A DNA stretch of 64,000 bases from Cryptomeria japonica (lineage: Eukaryota > Streptophyta > Pinopsida > Cupressales > Cupressaceae), in NCBI RefSeq assembly GCF_030272615.1, contig NC_081414.1, positions 50,563,136 through 50,627,135 of the forward strand, given 5' to 3'. The notes beneath the pieces are model-generated. The model was not told where the DNA came from and did not search any database. It worked only from the letters and a program-made list of their open reading frames with translations. The translations under genes were made by a program, and so were the position numbers. This document shows, piece by piece, positions 1 through 10,153 of the stretch (positions within the stretch are counted from its first letter, which is position 1; each line of letters opens with the position of its first letter).

Positions 1-2
1 GA

Positions 3-116
3 CAGGTAATCCCAGAGGGCGTCAATGGGTCGAAACTGAAAGTGTATCACCAGAGGGTGGAAGCGCACAGGAGCAGCCCGACAGCAGGCGCACAGTCGCA
101 GTCAGCCAATAAATGA
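3..116 (+). CDS. C-terminal end of a Ty3/gypsy integrase (pol), partial at window edge
   Basis: The third frame is open from the window edge to a TGA at 114-116 and gives 37 residues. Its middle reads NGSKLKVYHQRVE, the kind of sequence that closes plant Ty3/gypsy integrases (chromodomain-like or GPY/F end, where a GSKLKxYH-type motif follows the last beta strands). The enzyme joins retrotransposon cDNA to host DNA in the nucleus. Only the tail is visible; the rest of pol lies left of the window. The position before a long extra ORF, a polypurine tract and an LTR on the same strand makes this the 3' part of one element. Seen: the reading frame and motif. Inferred: the family, since only 37 residues are present. 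Confidence 0.6.
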   Translation, partial: QVIPEGVNGSKLKVYHQRVEAHRSSPTAGAQSQSANK

Positions 117-267
117 AAATAAAAGAAAGGGAAAAAAAAAAATAATTAGAAAATTCAAAAAAAAAAATTGAAAAAATATATAAAGGAAAAAATTGAAAAA
201 CATTGGAAAAAAAAAAAAAAAAAAAAAATTGAAAAAAAAAAGAAGTTAGAAAAAGGGAGAAAAAGAC
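117..267. other. A-rich spacer after pol
   Basis: This stretch is almost pure A with short GAAA and TTGAAAAA blocks and holds no plausible gene. The open frames crossing it are low-complexity lysine or phenylalanine runs. It links the integrase stop codon to the minisatellite and probably belongs to the transcribed interior of the retroelement. Confidence 0.7.
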
Positions 268-612
268 CACCGCACGGTGGCCACGTAGTGGCACCACCGT
301 GCGGTGGCCATGTGGTGGGACCACCCACGGTGGACACCACCGTGCGGTGGCACCACCGTAGGTGGACACCACCGTGCGGTGGCACCACCGTAGGTGGACA
401 CCACCGTGCGGTGGAAGCCACCGTGCGGTGGCACCACCGTAGGTGAAAGCCACCGTGCGGGGCACCACCGACGGTGGGACCACCGTAGGTGGAAGCCACC
501 GTGCGGTGGCACCACCGACGGTGGGACCACCGTAGGTGGAAGCCACCGTGCGGTGGCACCACCGACGGTGGACACCACCGTAGGTGGAAGCCACCGTGCG
601 GTGGTAGTCGGA
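268..612. repeat. GC-rich palindromic minisatellite inside the gypsy element
   Basis: About eight exact copies of the 14-bp perfect palindrome CCACCGTGCGGTGG, plus one truncated copy, alternate with variants built on CCACCGTAGGTGG and CCACCGACGGTGG, joined by short linkers such as CACC, ACA or AAG. Every unit can form a hairpin, and because the array is nearly self-complementary it is open in frames on both strands; those frames are artefacts. Tandem repeats between pol and the 3' LTR are known in the Tat/Ogre group of plant gypsy elements, which fits this position. The high GC content contrasts sharply with the AT-rich surroundings. Confidence 0.9.
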
Positions 613-1087
613 GGGTTATAAAGCCGCACAAAGCGCAAACGATGGGAACACCGCACAAAGCGCAAAGGAGGTAAAACGGAGAACACCGCACAGCGAAGCA
701 CGCGAAGCAACAGACAAAGGCACCGCACGCAGCCACCGAGGGTGAGGACAAACGCCGCACAACCACCACGCCTACCGAACGAAGGGAAAAGCAACAGCGC
801 CGCACAGCCATGCCTTCACCGCACAGCCGCGCCTTCACCGCACAGCCACGCCTACCGAAGGGAGATAAAAACGTCGAAGGGAAATAAAACGGAGCAAGAC
901 AAGCTACCGTGCGGTAAAGGAAGAAGTTTGGGCGGAGGTAGCTACCGTGCGGTAGAAGGAAGAAGGGGGATTCGGTCGGGAAAAAAAAAAACAAAACGCA
1001 CCGCACAGTCTTCGCTCTTCGGTGCCGGAGGCAGTTAGCCGTTTTTTTTTACTCCAGATAAAATCAAGAATCAGTTAGAGGAAGCTA
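613..1087. repeat. GC-rich leader with degenerate CCGCACA repeats
   Basis: This leader lies between the minisatellite and the large ORF. The heptamer CCGCACA recurs more than ten times, including longer units such as CCTTCACCGCACAGCC around 810-850, and CTACCGTGCGGTA appears twice (904 and 942). No convincing gene is present; short frames here are repeat-driven. It is probably the 5' untranslated leader of the ORF that starts at 1088. Confidence 0.6.
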
Positions 1088-3541
1088 ATGGAGTCCGCGG
1101 GAAAAAGAAACTGGAAAAAACAATTGCAGGATAGCAGCCATAGGAAGCCAGATGCACGTATTCTCCCTTCAGGTGTTCGAATAGCAGGTGGCACAATGGA
1201 AGCCAGGCAGAAGAAAAAGACACCACAGCAGTCCACCGCACGAGGGAAGAACACCTCCACTTCACAGAATATCACTTTTGAGGGATTGAATGGGGTGGAA
1301 TGTCGGAAATGGTGGCAAGAGACGCCGGATGATAATTTGGTGAAAACAAGTCTTCGCCGAGCAGGGGTAGAATGGGCTATACGGATGCCTGTGTTCGCCA
1401 TTCGCGAGTACGAGGGAGCATTGCGGTATATGGTTGATACCTTTGATAGCCGCTCACGGACGAGCACATTTGAGTATTTGGGGAAGGATATCACCATATC
1501 CTTCAAACCTGCAGATTTCACCAGAGTATTTGGCATCCCAGGCACACATGGCAAAAAAGTGGACTTGAAGCCGAAGAAGATGACACGGGAAGAAAAGGAA
1601 CATTGGATTAGGCGAGTGTCCCGAGACTTGACCCCCGCAGAGTTGGCAAGCATCGTAGATGCCACGAAGGGTCGTGGGATGCGCAGGTCCTTTGTCGCAG
1701 AGGGTCACTGGCGATGCATTATGGACGTCATCAAAAGCAGGTTGACAGGGTCGGGTAGGGCATCAGACATCGCTCTACCACAGATAGTATTGATGAACGG
1801 GGTGATGAACAGAGTCGTCTATGATTGGGCTACCTTGTTATCCGAGCGGATGTGCGCCTTCTTGATGATGGAGCAGCGCACCTTTTACATGCCCCACTAT
1901 GCCATTGGACTGTTCTTGGAGGCTACGCGGGAAGCAGTGCCAGAGGCTGAGTTGGAGGTACGGCCACAGGGACCCTTGGCGGAGGGTGAGCCTCCTATCA
2001 TGCATTGGCGACATCTGGATATTGGACACTCTTCCGCGAAGCGGAAACGGGTATTAGAGACCACCGCAGCAGAACCAGATAGTGGGCGAGAAACTTCTAG
2101 CAGTGCTGAGGATTCCGAGGATTCAGAGGATGAGGATGATAGTAGTAGTCGGGCCACAGACGAGGGGAGGATGGAGCCCGCCGGAGAGCGAGTGTTGTTT
2201 GCACCACCCACACTCCCACTTGGCACACTTGTGGGGTCGTCCGCAGGCAGTACTTCGATTCCGGCATTCGGACAGAGCCGCACGCCCGTTACACTCAGGC
2301 CCATGCAGCCGGCCGCAGCACCTTCCGTCATACCAGCCGCAGGACCGATTCCCGCAGAGGCATGTATTGAGAGCACAGCAGAGTTGTGTGGTCCACCGCA
2401 GGGAGGCGTGGCAGAGGAGATGGTTGAGACAGAGCCTCAGGTACGACTGGACGTCGTGGGATCCGATGCAGTGGTGACGGTTGCGGCCTCCTTGTTGGAG
2501 GAGCCCGTCACGGGACATGTCTCCGAGGGGGAGAGAGAGTCGGAGGTGTTGAGTGCAGTTCCATCAGTGGCGGCTATGGGGAGTTGGCTGACCCGGAGAT
2601 TCCAGATGACAGTGACGCCACCCGTAGGAGCAGCTGTACTCTCACCTCGGCGAGAGCCTCCCACTGAGGTGGTGGATCTGGAGGATTCCTCGGCGGAGAC
2701 GCAGGCACCAGCAGAGGGACAGGTCCTTGGAGAGGGTGTTCTGGGCCAGCAGGATGCAGTTGGGGTGGTTGAGGAGACTTTTGAGTTACCACGAGGGCTT
2801 CCTGTACCTACATCGGGGCTAGAGGGAGAGGATATTGAGGTTTATCTGGCAGATATGGTGACGAGGGGTCGGCGAGTGGTGGCCGCGGCCCAGACACGGT
2901 CTCTACAGCAGGTTGTGGAGGAATTAGAGCAGGTCCTCCAGTTTATGCGAGAGGGCTGTCCCGCAGCTTTCACCTCATGTTTTGAGGCACGAGGGTGGCC
3001 AGTTACCCAGACGGAGGCGATGTTGGAGGCTTGGCGTGTGCCTCAGCCCGTCGTGGAGAGTAGGGTGACGACTCTCGTCCGGGAGATTGAGCAGGTTTAT
3101 AGGGAGGCCTACTATACCTTACGCCAGACACAGCATAAGTCCGTAGTTCGCGAGGCTGCTCGAGTGGAGTTAGAGCAGGACATGGCTAGGCAACAAGCCT
3201 CGTGGGCAGCCGAGAGATTAGAGTTGGTCGCACAGCTTGAGACAGCCCGCGCAGAGAAGGTTGCGGTGGATGCCCGTCTTTCAGAGGAACAGAGTGCGCG
3301 GAGTCTAGTCCAGCAGGAGTTAGATGGTGTTCAGGCCCAGTTGGTTCGCATGACAGAGTCCGCCGATACCAAGGAGAGGGAGCTACTGGAGGCTGCGCTT
3401 ATGGTGAAGACTGCCTTGGAGAAGGTGTTGGTCGCAGAGCGGGATGTGGCAGCGCGCACCCAGCAGGTCTATGAGCTCCGCGCCCGCCTGGCGGCCCAGA
3501 CACCTGCATCTCACCCTTCGACTTCAGGGACGCTTCCTTAG
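1088..3541 (+). CDS. 817-residue extra ORF carried by the gypsy element, plant-transposon-domain-like with C-terminal coiled coil
   Basis: An unbroken 817-codon frame lies between the integrase and the polypurine tract. Residues about 1-60 are basic. Residues about 60-280 look globular, with FEYLGKDITISFKPADFTRVFGIPG near 130-155 and a later stretch rich in W, Y and M (YDWATLLSERMCAFLMMEQ). The pattern of a hydrophobic strand, an 'F-x-P-x-x-F/I-x-x-x-F/L-G-I/L-P' turn and a helical end resembles the putative plant transposon protein domain (Transposase_32 type) or a plant mobile domain. A KRKR cluster near residue 316 could be a nuclear signal. Then come an acidic serine-rich linker (about 330-355), a long Pro/Ala/Glu-rich low-complexity section, and a heptad-rich coiled coil from about 675 to 812. 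Start choice: the first ATG of the frame, shortly after the repeats end. Function is unknown; it could bind Gag, DNA or itself. It is GC-rich, unlike its flanks, and intact, suggesting recent selection or recent insertion. Confidence 0.75.
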   Translation: MESAGKRNWKKQLQDSSHRKPDARILPSGVRIAGGTMEARQKKKTPQQSTARGKNTSTSQNITFEGLNGVECRKWWQETPDDNLVKTSLRRAGVEWAIRMPVFAIREYEGALRYMVDTFDSRSRTSTFEYLGKDITISFKPADFTRVFGIPGTHGKKVDLKPKKMTREEKEHWIRRVSRDLTPAELASIVDATKGRGMRRSFVAEGHWRCIMDVIKSRLTGSGRASDIALPQIVLMNGVMNRVVYDWATLLSERMCAFLMMEQRTFYMPHYAIGLFLEATREAVPEAELEVRPQGPLAEGEPPIMHWRHLDIGHSSAKRKRVLETTAAEPDSGRETSSSAEDSEDSEDEDDSSSRATDEGRMEPAGERVLFAPPTLPLGTLVGSSAGSTSIPAFGQSRTPVTLRPMQPAAAPSVIPAAGPIPAEACIESTAELCGPPQGGVAEEMVETEPQVRLDVVGSDAVVTVAASLLEEPVTGHVSEGERESEVLSAVPSVAAMGSWLTRRFQMTVTPPVGAAVLSPRREPPTEVVDLEDSSAETQAPAEGQVLGEGVLGQQDAVGVVEETFELPRGLPVPTSGLEGEDIEVYLADMVTRGRRVVAAAQTRSLQQVVEELEQVLQFMREGCPAAFTSCFEARGWPVTQTEAMLEAWRVPQPVVESRVTTLVREIEQVYREAYYTLRQTQHKSVVREAARVELEQDMARQQASWAAERLELVAQLETARAEKVAVDARLSEEQSARSLVQQELDGVQAQLVRMTESADTKERELLEAALMVKTALEKVLVAERDVAARTQQVYELRARLAAQTPASHPSTSGTLP

Positions 3542-3620
3542 CCCCCTCCTTGACTTCCACTTGGTTGTATATTTATATTACATTGTCTCCATTTTGTTGT
3601 TAGTCGTCGGAGACGACTTC

Positions 3621-3634
3621 TTTTTTGGGGGGGA
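3621..3634 (+). other. Polypurine tract of the gypsy element
   Basis: A T-run followed by GGGGGGGA directly before TGATGTTATCGGG is the usual junction between a retroelement interior and its 3' LTR. It primes plus-strand DNA synthesis. It stands 80 bp after the stop codon of the 817-codon ORF and places that ORF inside the element. Confidence 0.75.
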
Positions 3635-3938
3635 TGATGTTATCGGGAAAAAGTGTATAGTTAATAATGTTAATTATCAATAGTTAGTTAGCCGACGGGT
3701 AGGTAGTTGGAGTCGCGACGGTTGGGTCGCACCCCTTCGGCAGTCATATATTGTACCACCTTCGGGTGTTGAGACATGTAATGTTAGCCGTGTCAGATGT
3801 AATGTATTGTTAACGACGGATATAATATGAACATCCTTTGACATTAATGGAAAGCTTATGCTGGTACTTCTTTTATATTTGCATTGTACATTGCTGTTCA
3901 GTTTCTGTATTCTTCCTGTTTACCCAGTGAGGTAAACA
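3635..3938 (+). mobile_element. 3' LTR of the gypsy element (about 304 bp)
   Basis: The LTR starts TGATGTTATC after the polypurine tract and ends GGTAAACA, giving TG...CA ends. The right border is supported independently: from 3939 onward the minus strand reads a LINE frame (VEFWRSLG), so the element was inserted into that LINE. A small hairpin, TGTTTACC...GGTAAACA, sits at the very end. The 5' LTR and left target duplication are outside the window, so the exact first base (3635 or 3638) is not settled. Confidence 0.6.
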
Positions 3939-5790
3939 CTCCCCAAACTTCTCCAGAATTCAACAAGGGAGGAAGCATGGATACAAGCTTGCTTCTAGAT
4001 ACTCAACCAAAAATGCCAAATGTCTCTAGAATAAGAGCATTGAAAAAAGAGATTGGAAGAGCATTCGTCACTATTGTTGTAGAGGAAACACCTTGACAAC
4101 CTTGGAATCTCGTCTTTTGTAGAATTTCCTAGGCGAGGCATCTATTTCGGGTGGCGAACCAAATGAAGAAATTACATTTAGTCCAAGAAAACTTATCCCA
4201 AACCTTACTCCACCAAGGGACCTCCCCCCCATACTTTTATTGATCTAACTATAGATACCCAAAGTACACCGAATACTCCCCTTTAGGATTAGGGCTCCAA
4301 GCTAGGATATCCCTACCTCTCAAAGAGCTGCAAATTCTCCCACATAGATTTGGGATAACTCATCATGATCCTCAATTGAACCCCTCTGCAGCCATTCCAT
4401 GGACTCCTTCCACCCAAACACCTACACTTGTCCCACTCTTTGAGAAAATTTGAAATATTCTACTCTAGACAAGCTAGCCTCTAGGAAAATATGATTCCTG
4501 CAAAAGCAGATACATGGATAAAATAGGTGGAAATCCATCTCAGGAGTCAATTAGAAAAGAGCCTTAGAACCCTTGTTGTAGACCCAAAACAAGCCCAACT
4601 CAATCAAGTTAGCTCTCGTTTTAAGAGTATCCCAAATCATAGAGCCTTTTCCCTCCAACCACATCCTCGGGACATCTTCTCTCTTCACACCCTTTAGGTA
4701 TTTGGAAGAGATGATCTTTGTGCAAGCCTGATCTTGGTTATTACACCAACACTAGTAAAGCTTAATAGCCAAAGCTTGAGCTGAGAGAGAGGTTTGATGC
4801 AAATCAAGACCCCCCCTTGCCTTGGTCTATAGATATTCTCCGATTTAACCAAACTCCATTTTGATGATTCTAGAGAACTAGCTCACAGGAATTGCCTAGA
4901 AAGAGCATCCAAATCTCTGATGAAGCTTAAGGGAGCAATCTGCACCATGCACTTGTAAATAGGGAGAGCTTGAACAACAGCTTTCAGAAGCAACACTATG
5001 CTAGCAAAAGAGAGCCACTTGTGAGTCCAATGGCTGACTTTTCTGCATAATTTGTCTATGATGTTCTGCTAGGTTTCTTTGGGCAAGGGGCCAACTACGA
5101 GAGGAACGCCCAAATAAACAAAAGGAAGAGAGGCAACCTAGAAGTGGAGGAATTTAGCAATTCTAACTTGAATAAGATGAGGGGTGTTGAAAAAATAAAT
5201 AGACAACTTACCCTCAATAATTTTCTACCCCGAAGTTGCTAGATAGATAGCCAAGGTCTGCCTGAAATTTGTTGCTTGCCTAATCCTAGCCATTCCCATC
5301 AAAGCAATGCTATCCACAAATTGCAGGTAAGGCTGAGGGGGCAAGATGTTGCCCCAACTCCATCCATGAATAAGACCTTGTCTAACATGAGACTTTAAAA
5401 ATCTTCCCAGACCCTCTACCTTAATAATGATAAGATAGGGTATCCCCATGCCGTAGGACTCTCGAAGCGGAAAACAAATAAGAGGGCTCACTATTAATTA
5501 GAATAGAGTAGGAAGTCAACTTGATGCAGCTCATTAGCCAATTCACCTACTCCGATCCAAAGCCAAAAGCCAAAAGGACTTTATTTGGGATAGACCACTT
5601 AACCCAATCATAAGCTTTGGCCATATCCAGTTTATGAACATAGCCTTCTACTTGGATTTCTCCATGAAATGTATGGCCTCAAACGAAATGGCCAGCCCAT
5701 CCAGAATATCTACCAACCACAAAGCACCCTGCTCTTTAGAGATAAAAAAATTAAGCCACGTCTTAACTCTCTCTGCAATAATCTTAGAAT
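3939..5790 (-). pseudogene. LINE reverse transcriptase core to C-terminal zinc-binding region
   Basis: Read leftward on the minus strand from the hAT border. The frame opens with KIIAERVKTWLNFFISKEQG and LDGLAISFEAIHFMEK, then DMAKAYDWVKW (the first catalytic Asp region). The region that normally holds the second catalytic box appears as FVDSIALMGMAR at about 5300, where FADD-like would be expected, so one Asp is lost. Further on come SLPFVYLGVPLVVGPLPK and a region ending KVWDKFSWTKCNFFIWFATRNRCL, the zf-RVT type C-terminus of plant L1 elements, followed by HASSLVEFWRSLG just before the LTR. Many stops and frameshifts are present. These proteins copy their own RNA at a nicked target. Confidence 0.8.
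5783..5790. repeat. Left 8-bp target site duplication of hAT element 1
   Basis: CTTAGAAT lies directly left of the terminal inverted repeat and is repeated exactly at 10146-10153. Eight-base duplications are the hallmark of hAT transposition. Confidence 0.95.
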
Positions 5791-8700
5791 CAAAGAAACG
5801 AGACTCGGACTCGGCTCGGACTCGGACTCGGGAGTCGGCGTCAGACTCGGCTCCAGACTCGGCTGGACTCGGGAAAGTGAAAAACTCAAGAAATTTAGAG
5901 ATTTTTAAAGATTTAAAACTTGTTTCAGACACCCTTTATTGAATACACCTTAAAGACACAAAAACATCATTAAACTCGGCTCATTTGATTACATACACAA
6001 GTATACATCAATCACATAAGCATAAATGCAAATTGTAGCTGAAGAAAATAAGAAACATAGATATATAAATATTGTCAAATGTATACAATATTACAAAACT
6101 CATGGAATAAAAAATCCATGTCATCATATGATCATCATCAAATGTTTCATACAAATACCAAAGGTAAATAGTAAATACTAAATACAACTACAAGTGTACA
6201 AGCCTATGGCTGAGAGGGCCGTGCACCCTCTCAACCCTGGCCCCCTGCGAAGGCGTTTAAAGTAGGTCCTGGATGATTCAGCAGCCATAGTCGCTCCCCG
6301 TGACACCATGCCATGCTCACCAACATCAGGAACGACTGTGTCATGCTCACCAACATCAAGAACAGGTGTGTCACTCTGAGTCTCAGTATTTCCTGTCTCT
6401 GCTCGTGCTCTCTGCTCCTCTTCTGCCATGGCTACAGCCTCAACCTCTATATCTACCTGGTCGATCCAATCAATGTCATCATCACTAAATACAGCTGTAG
6501 GAGTCCCAGGAGCTGTCTGATTCTCATTGGCCCACTCTGCTTCAAGATCAACCTCATCTAGAATGATAGGAGACATGTCAACTGTTGCATTCTTTCTCAT
6601 TCTCAGGCGGAGGTTGTAGTGAACAAAGACGAGATCATTCATCTTCTCCACAGATAATCTATTGCGCCTCTTGGAGTGTATGTGCTCAAACATACTCCAA
6701 TTGCACTCACAACTTGATGCGCTGCATGGTTGGCTCAAGATACGAATGGCCAACTTCTGAACATTTGGTGTCTTTGGGCCAGAAAAGTTCCACCAATGAT
6801 CTGAGTTTGAAATGAGAAAAATAAATAAAATCAGTCTCACTCATGAACTCATTTAACAAGTTACAATATAGTATTGAATAAAACTAAAATTAAGCCTAAC
6901 AATTTATTTTTACCTGGCATCATAGTTGTCCTACCGTCTTTGGCGACAGGACGAGAGAAGGTCTCCCCTTGTGCATCTGAGAACATCTGTAGCTCTTGAA
7001 AAAGGTCTATCTGAGAAGTACCAGCAGGTCGCATCTTCTCCATGGTTGCATATAGCCCATTAAGGACCTCCGCATCAGCCTTGAAAGAAGGGATAAAACG
7101 GAATGCCGGATTCAGATAATAGGCTACCGCATGGATGGGCCTATGTAGCTGATGATGCCATCTCCTATCAATGATCTCCCAAATGGGACCATACTTGCTC
7201 TCATCTGCTCCATAGACGAATCTGATGGCCTCCTTCGCCCTATCCATGCCCTCATATATATAGCCCATTGCGGGCTTATCTCCATCCGCAACTCGCAACA
7301 AAACCACCAAGGGCTTAACAAACTGCAAAATTGAAAATATTGTGTAATTTAGAAAAATGAGCAAATAAGAGAATACATATAATAAGTTATAAAACATGAA
7401 GCTAAATTGTAGAATTTATAAAAAAATTACCTTCACTATCTCATCACAAGGGACCCAAAAGCCTTGCTCATCAAAAATGCAGTCTGCCGTCTCTATCCCT
7501 GCAGGGGTGGTAGCATAGGATGAGGAAGACCACTCCTCACCAACAATCATACGTCTCAAGGCAGGCATAGACCTAAGCATGGACTACAATGTGAGGAAGT
7601 TTGTGGCAAATCTTGTGATTTCTGGACGATGCAACTCCTTCTGCTCTGTGTATTGTCTCATAAGAGCCAACACCCATGAATGATTATATACAAATTTGCA
7701 GACATTTCTTGCCCTTTCTACACATGTCTTGACCCATGGGATTTTTCCAATATCCTCCAACATGAGGTCAATGCAATGAGCAGCACATGGAGTCCAAACT
7801 ATAGATGGGTGCCTCTCCATCAATATTCTACTTGCAGCAATATAATTTGTTGCATTGTAAATTGTAATTAATGGAGGTACAAACTACAAGATAGTAATTA
7901 ATTTGCAAACAAAATTAGTTTGTAATCAAAAGTTTACCTGCAGCAACATAATTTGCTGCATTGTCGGTCACCACCTGTACCACGTTCTCCTCACCCACAT
8001 CTTCAATCACTTCCTCTATCTGCTCACATAGGTAGGTGGCATTCTTGCAATGGGCGGAGGCATCAATGGACTTGATGAAAACGGTGCCCCCTGAAATAAA
8101 CAAATAAAGCTAGGTCAATGATCATTCAATAAACCATTAGATTAAAAAAAAAAAATTAAAGACTATATGAAACTAAAATTAATCAATCACTTGCGGAAGA
8201 AACAAGAAAATTAAGGAGAGTTCTATTTCTCCTATTCGTCCAACCATCAGTCATGATGGTGCAACCTTTAGTGCTCTATATGTGGCGTTGTTCATCTAAA
8301 TCCTTTTTCACATCATCCACCATTTGAGACAAAATGGGTCCCCTCAAATCACCCTCACTAGGAGCTTTGAACCCCGCCCTGCATATGGTAATGGCATCAA
8401 CCATTTGTTGCCAATAAGGAGACCTGTCGCAAAGAAACTCAATGAGATAAGTTAAGTATAAAAATTCAATGAGATAAGTATAAAAATTAAAACAATCAAA
8501 GTTATCAAACATAAAAGTTAGTAAAACATTCACCTGGCTACAAAGAATGGACTACAGCTGTAGCTCCAAAACCTGCCAATTGCCATTTTAGCAGCATCAT
8601 GGACCTCCTTGTTCCAACCCATGCCCTCAAGCGACGGTTGGGACCCAGGAATAGTGCGAGGCACAAAGAAGGAATCCAACCTAGATTTACGAATCCTAGG

Positions 8701-10145
8701 TCCAATGGTAACATTCCCACTACAACTACTAGTGGTAGGAGCATGAGAAGTGGCGGTGGCATTGCCACTTATAGAAGCAGAAGTAGAAACGGAAGCACCA
8801 GCAGTAGCAAACTGAGTGGGGACGATATGGAGGTAAGGAAGATGGGCCTCCAACACAACCTAACTGTGTCCCTCTTCCTAAAACTGTCTCTCTCCCAATG
8901 GCCGCTCGATCCTCCTTTTGTTTCTTTTTTCTTTCAATCTCCTCAACCATTACATAACAATCACGTATGGCCTCAGAGACTGCTTTTAGGCATGGTTTGG
9001 CATCATGTCCATGCACACCAGCAATATGGTATTTCAGCCTATATATACCTCCATGGAATATTGTTTTGCAAAACATACATTTTGTTTGCCCCTTTCCTTG
9101 CCCTGGAAAATCCTCATGATATTTCCAAGCAGGGTCCTTTCTCATGGGGAGTCTAGAAGCTGAAGTAGACATTTTAGGATAGTTTTGTGAAAGTTGAAGT
9201 TGAGGCAAATAATAAAGTGAAGTTTGCTGCAATAAAACATTACAAATACAAAATAAAATTAATACATACATTCAAAAAAACTAAAGTAGGGTTTGTAAAT
9301 TTTTTTAAAAAAAAATTGTAGGGTTTGTCAAACCCTAAAATTTTAAAAAAATAAAATTTACAAACCCTACATACAACCCTACATAGTACAACTACATACT
9401 ACATGCTACATACAAATTACAAACATACAAAAGATCTTGCATACAAGAAAATGTAAAACTTTCAAAATAAATGAATAGAAAATGGAATTTTTGCATATAA
9501 GAAACAAAATAATGTTAAAAAAAACAATCTTACCTCTTACAACAAGCTTGAAATGAGCTGCAAACACTTCCTATCCAACTCTTGATGCACCAAATCGAAA
9601 CACAATGCAGCTCCAATGTGACAAATTGAAGAAAACTTGAGCTTCCTCCTTGCTGGTTTTTCTTCTATGCACCCTTGTTTTTCTTCCCAACTCACTTTAC
9701 TCTTCCTTTTTTTGCAAGTGAATGAAATGAAAGTCACTTTTAGGGCTAGAAGACAATTAACATTAAAAAACGGATTTAAAAAAACTTTCCAAACTATTTT
9801 TTTTTTGGCTTTTTATTTGTGCCAATGCCGGCCGAGTCCAGGGCTCGAGACTCGCCGAGTTTGGCGATTTTGGCTAGAAGACAATTAACTTTAAAAAACG
9901 GATTTAAAAAAACTTTCCAAACTATTTTTTTTTTGACTTTTTAGTTGTGCCAACGCCGGCCGAGTCCAGGGCTCGGGACTCGCCGAGTTTGGCGATTTTG
10001 GGCCAAAATCGCTAACTCGGTGAGTCTGGCGAGTTTACTCTCCAGACTCGGCCGTGTCCGAGTCCGAGCCCCTGGGACTCGTTTGGCCTGACTCGGACTC
10101 GGACTCGTCGAGTTTGGGCGATTTCGGGCGAGTCTCGTTTCTCTG
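5791..10145 (-). mobile_element. Complete hAT transposon, 4355 bp, with terminal inverted repeats and 8-bp target duplication
   Basis: The left end reads CAAAGAAACGAGACTCG and the right end, reverse complemented, CAGAGAAACGAGACTCG: 17 bases with one mismatch, beginning CA as hAT ends do. Both ends are flanked by CTTAGAAT. Just inside each end are dense arrays of ACTCG/GACTCGG motifs (about 5800-5875 and 9835-10140), the kind of subterminal repeats bound by hAT transposases. A 60-70 bp stretch near 9755-9830 is repeated at 9876-9950. The target is a LINE reverse transcriptase frame, which resumes cleanly on each side. The transposase gene inside is on the minus strand and carries stops. Confidence 0.95.
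6178..9172 (-). pseudogene. hAT transposase with BED zinc finger, DUF659 and dimerisation domain, broken by two stops and a frameshift
   Basis: The chosen start is MSTSASRLPMRKDPAWKY at 9172. A BED finger follows (KCMFC...LKYHIAGVHG; C-x2-C then two His). The frame then shifts near 8860 into a Ser/Ala-rich linker with RLDSFFVPRT. An intron with good splice sites (about 8420-8530) leads to SPYWQQMVDAI, then a TAG stop at 8276-8278, then MTDGWTNRRNRTLLNFLVSS (first catalytic Asp), VVQVVTDNAANYVAAG (second Asp) and TPCAAHCIDLML. A second stop lies at 7584-7586. The C-terminal hAT dimerisation region holds WEIIDRRW, LNPAFRF, ILSQPCSASSCECNWSMFE and MNDLVFVHYNLRLR. The normal role is cut-and-paste transposition in the nucleus. 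With two stops this copy is probably inactive, though its ends look usable in trans. Confidence 0.88.
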
Positions 10146-10153
10146 CTTAGAAT
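10146..10153. repeat. Right 8-bp target site duplication of hAT element 1
   Basis: CTTAGAAT, identical to 5783-5790, immediately right of the right inverted repeat. Confidence 0.95.

Noticed and set aside
22-1006. Long reading frames on the minus strand over the minisatellite and A-rich spacer
   Set aside because: They consist of repeat-encoded Pro/His/Trp or poly-Phe tracts caused by the palindromic repeats.
2082-2792. Alternative ORFs of 70-160 codons on both strands inside 1088-3541
   Set aside because: They are shadows of the GC-rich 817-codon frame and show no family features.
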